Of a DNA stretch of 6,589 bases, positions 6,381-6,589 are shown piece by piece (positions within the stretch are counted from its first letter, which is position 1; every line of letters starts with the position of its first letter). The notes under the pieces are model-generated. The model had not been told where the DNA came from. It ran no database searches and saw only the letters and a list, made by a program, of their open reading frames with translations. The translations under genes and the position numbers were made by a program. This DNA is from an uncultured Bacilli bacterium (GTDB lineage: Bacteria; Bacillota_I; Bacilli_A; RF39; UBA660): NCBI GenBank assembly GCA_944331945.1, contig CALVJC010000102.1, positions 1 to 6,589 of the forward strand, written 5' to 3'.

Positions 6381-6449
6381 TTATCGTGCTCCTTTCAACA
6401 GAAAAAGAATAGAATCTTAGTAATTCTATTCTTTTATAAGGCACGATAA
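6381..6449 (-). promoter_or_regulatory. Nested inverted repeat in the leader, enclosing the Shine-Dalgarno sequence
   Basis: TTATCGTGC (6381-6389) and GCACGATAA (6441-6449) are perfect 9-bp inverted copies. Within them AAAAGAATAGAAT (6403-6415) and ATTCTATTCTTTT (6423-6435) are perfect 13-bp inverted copies around a 7-base loop. In the minus-strand mRNA the outer helix would cover the spacer between the Shine-Dalgarno sequence (AGGAG, 6389-6393) and the start codon at 6379, leaving most of the Shine-Dalgarno in the internal loop. This is a plausible translational control element; the inner hairpin, followed by five U, could alternatively act as a weak attenuator. Confidence 0.6.
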
Positions 6450-6463
6450 AAAGAGTTTGATCA

Positions 6464-6526
6464 TTACTTAATTGATCTAAATGACCCCCCCCCAATTAAC
6501 AATATGTTAACTTGACATTCTCGCAT
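6464..6526 (-). CDS. Possible upstream ORF in the leader of the surface protein gene
   Basis: This short ORF of 20 codons plus a TAA stop starts at ATG 6526. Codons 12-14 are the GGG GGG GGG run. Its ribosome binding site is weak (GAG five bases before the ATG). It is included because of its position and what the G-run does to its frame: with nine G it stops at 6464, with ten it would stop a few codons after the run, and with eight it would stay open for 49 codons to a TGA overlapping the surface protein ATG. There is no evidence of coding selection, and it may be fortuitous. Confidence 0.3.
   Translation of the reverse strand: MRECQVNILLIGGGSFRSIK
6485..6493. repeat. C9/G9 homopolymer tract
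   Basis: Nine consecutive C on the plus strand (nine G on the transcribed-sense minus strand) in an otherwise very AT-rich intergenic region. Such tracts are classic slipped-strand mutation sites. It lies about 105 bases upstream of the surface protein start codon, downstream of the best predicted promoter. Confidence 0.95.
6496..6510. repeat. Short palindrome beside the C tract
   Basis: TTAACA-ATA-TGTTAA is a perfect 6-bp inverted repeat with a 3-bp centre, two bases from the C9 tract. It could be an operator or a weak RNA hairpin; its composition makes chance possible. Confidence 0.4.
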
Positions 6527-6558
6527 TTTTTCTCAACTTCTTTCTATCTTCTAAAATT

Positions 6559-6587
6559 ATTTTAGCATAACCATTTTTTCTTTTCAA
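6559..6587 (-). promoter_or_regulatory. Predicted promoter of the surface protein gene
   Basis: On the minus strand TTGAAA (6582-6587) and the extended -10 TGCTAAAAT (6559-6567) are separated by exactly 17 bp, making this the best promoter in the window. The predicted start, near 6552, gives an untranslated leader of about 170 bases. The -10 overlaps a perfect 15-bp palindrome CTAAAATTATTTTAG (6551-6565), which could be an operator. A second, weaker candidate (TTGTTA 6497-6502, TAGATC 6474-6479) would put the C9 tract in its spacer. Confidence 0.6.
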
Positions 6588-6589
6588 GT

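Noticed and set aside
6512..6517. Perfect TTGACA on the plus strand, possible -35
   Set aside because: No -10 element lies at 16-18 bp, and no plus-strand gene follows within the window.

Overview
The window is AT-rich with A/T-biased codon use, strong AAGGAGG-type ribosome binding sites, and TAA, TAG and TGA all used as stops (standard code). A Bacillus-type MurC, an XerC-like recombinase and QueH point to a low-GC Bacillota genome that makes peptidoglycan. The large surface protein is of a kind I associate with uncultured gut Bacilli (RF39- or Erysipelotrichales-like), but that placement is inference only.

Layout. (1) 1-409, minus: 5' part of murC, cut by the window edge. (2) 410-481: short divergent intergenic region with two interleaved promoters. 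(3) 482-1396, plus: radical SAM protein of the PflX-like family (COG1313). (4) 1393-3758, minus: tight operon read as hypothetical protein, then xerC, then queH. The first two genes overlap by 14 bp and the last two are about 10 bp apart. queH and the radical SAM gene converge and overlap by 4 bp, with a two-way terminator-like hairpin buried in their ends. (5) 3759-3882: divergent promoter region. (6) 3883-4408, plus: two overlapping small genes whose products look related and resemble the C-terminal tails of Rpn/PD-(D/E)XK transposase-like nucleases, without a nuclease domain. (7) 4407-4435: two-way terminator. (8) 4460-6379, minus: a 639-residue membrane-anchored surface protein with a TasA/camelysin-like N-terminal half and a large extracellular C-terminal half. 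(9) 6380-6589: its long leader and promoter.

Most of the window is housekeeping: cell wall precursor synthesis, chromosome dimer resolution and tRNA queuosine. The most unusual part is the leader of the surface protein gene. It holds a run of nine C (nine G on the coding strand), a 20-codon upstream ORF that contains this run in frame, and a nested inverted repeat that would place the Shine-Dalgarno sequence inside an RNA structure. Loss of one G would open the upstream ORF to a stop overlapping the surface gene start codon. Together these suggest a phase-variable switch, which is a hypothesis and not shown by the sequence alone.
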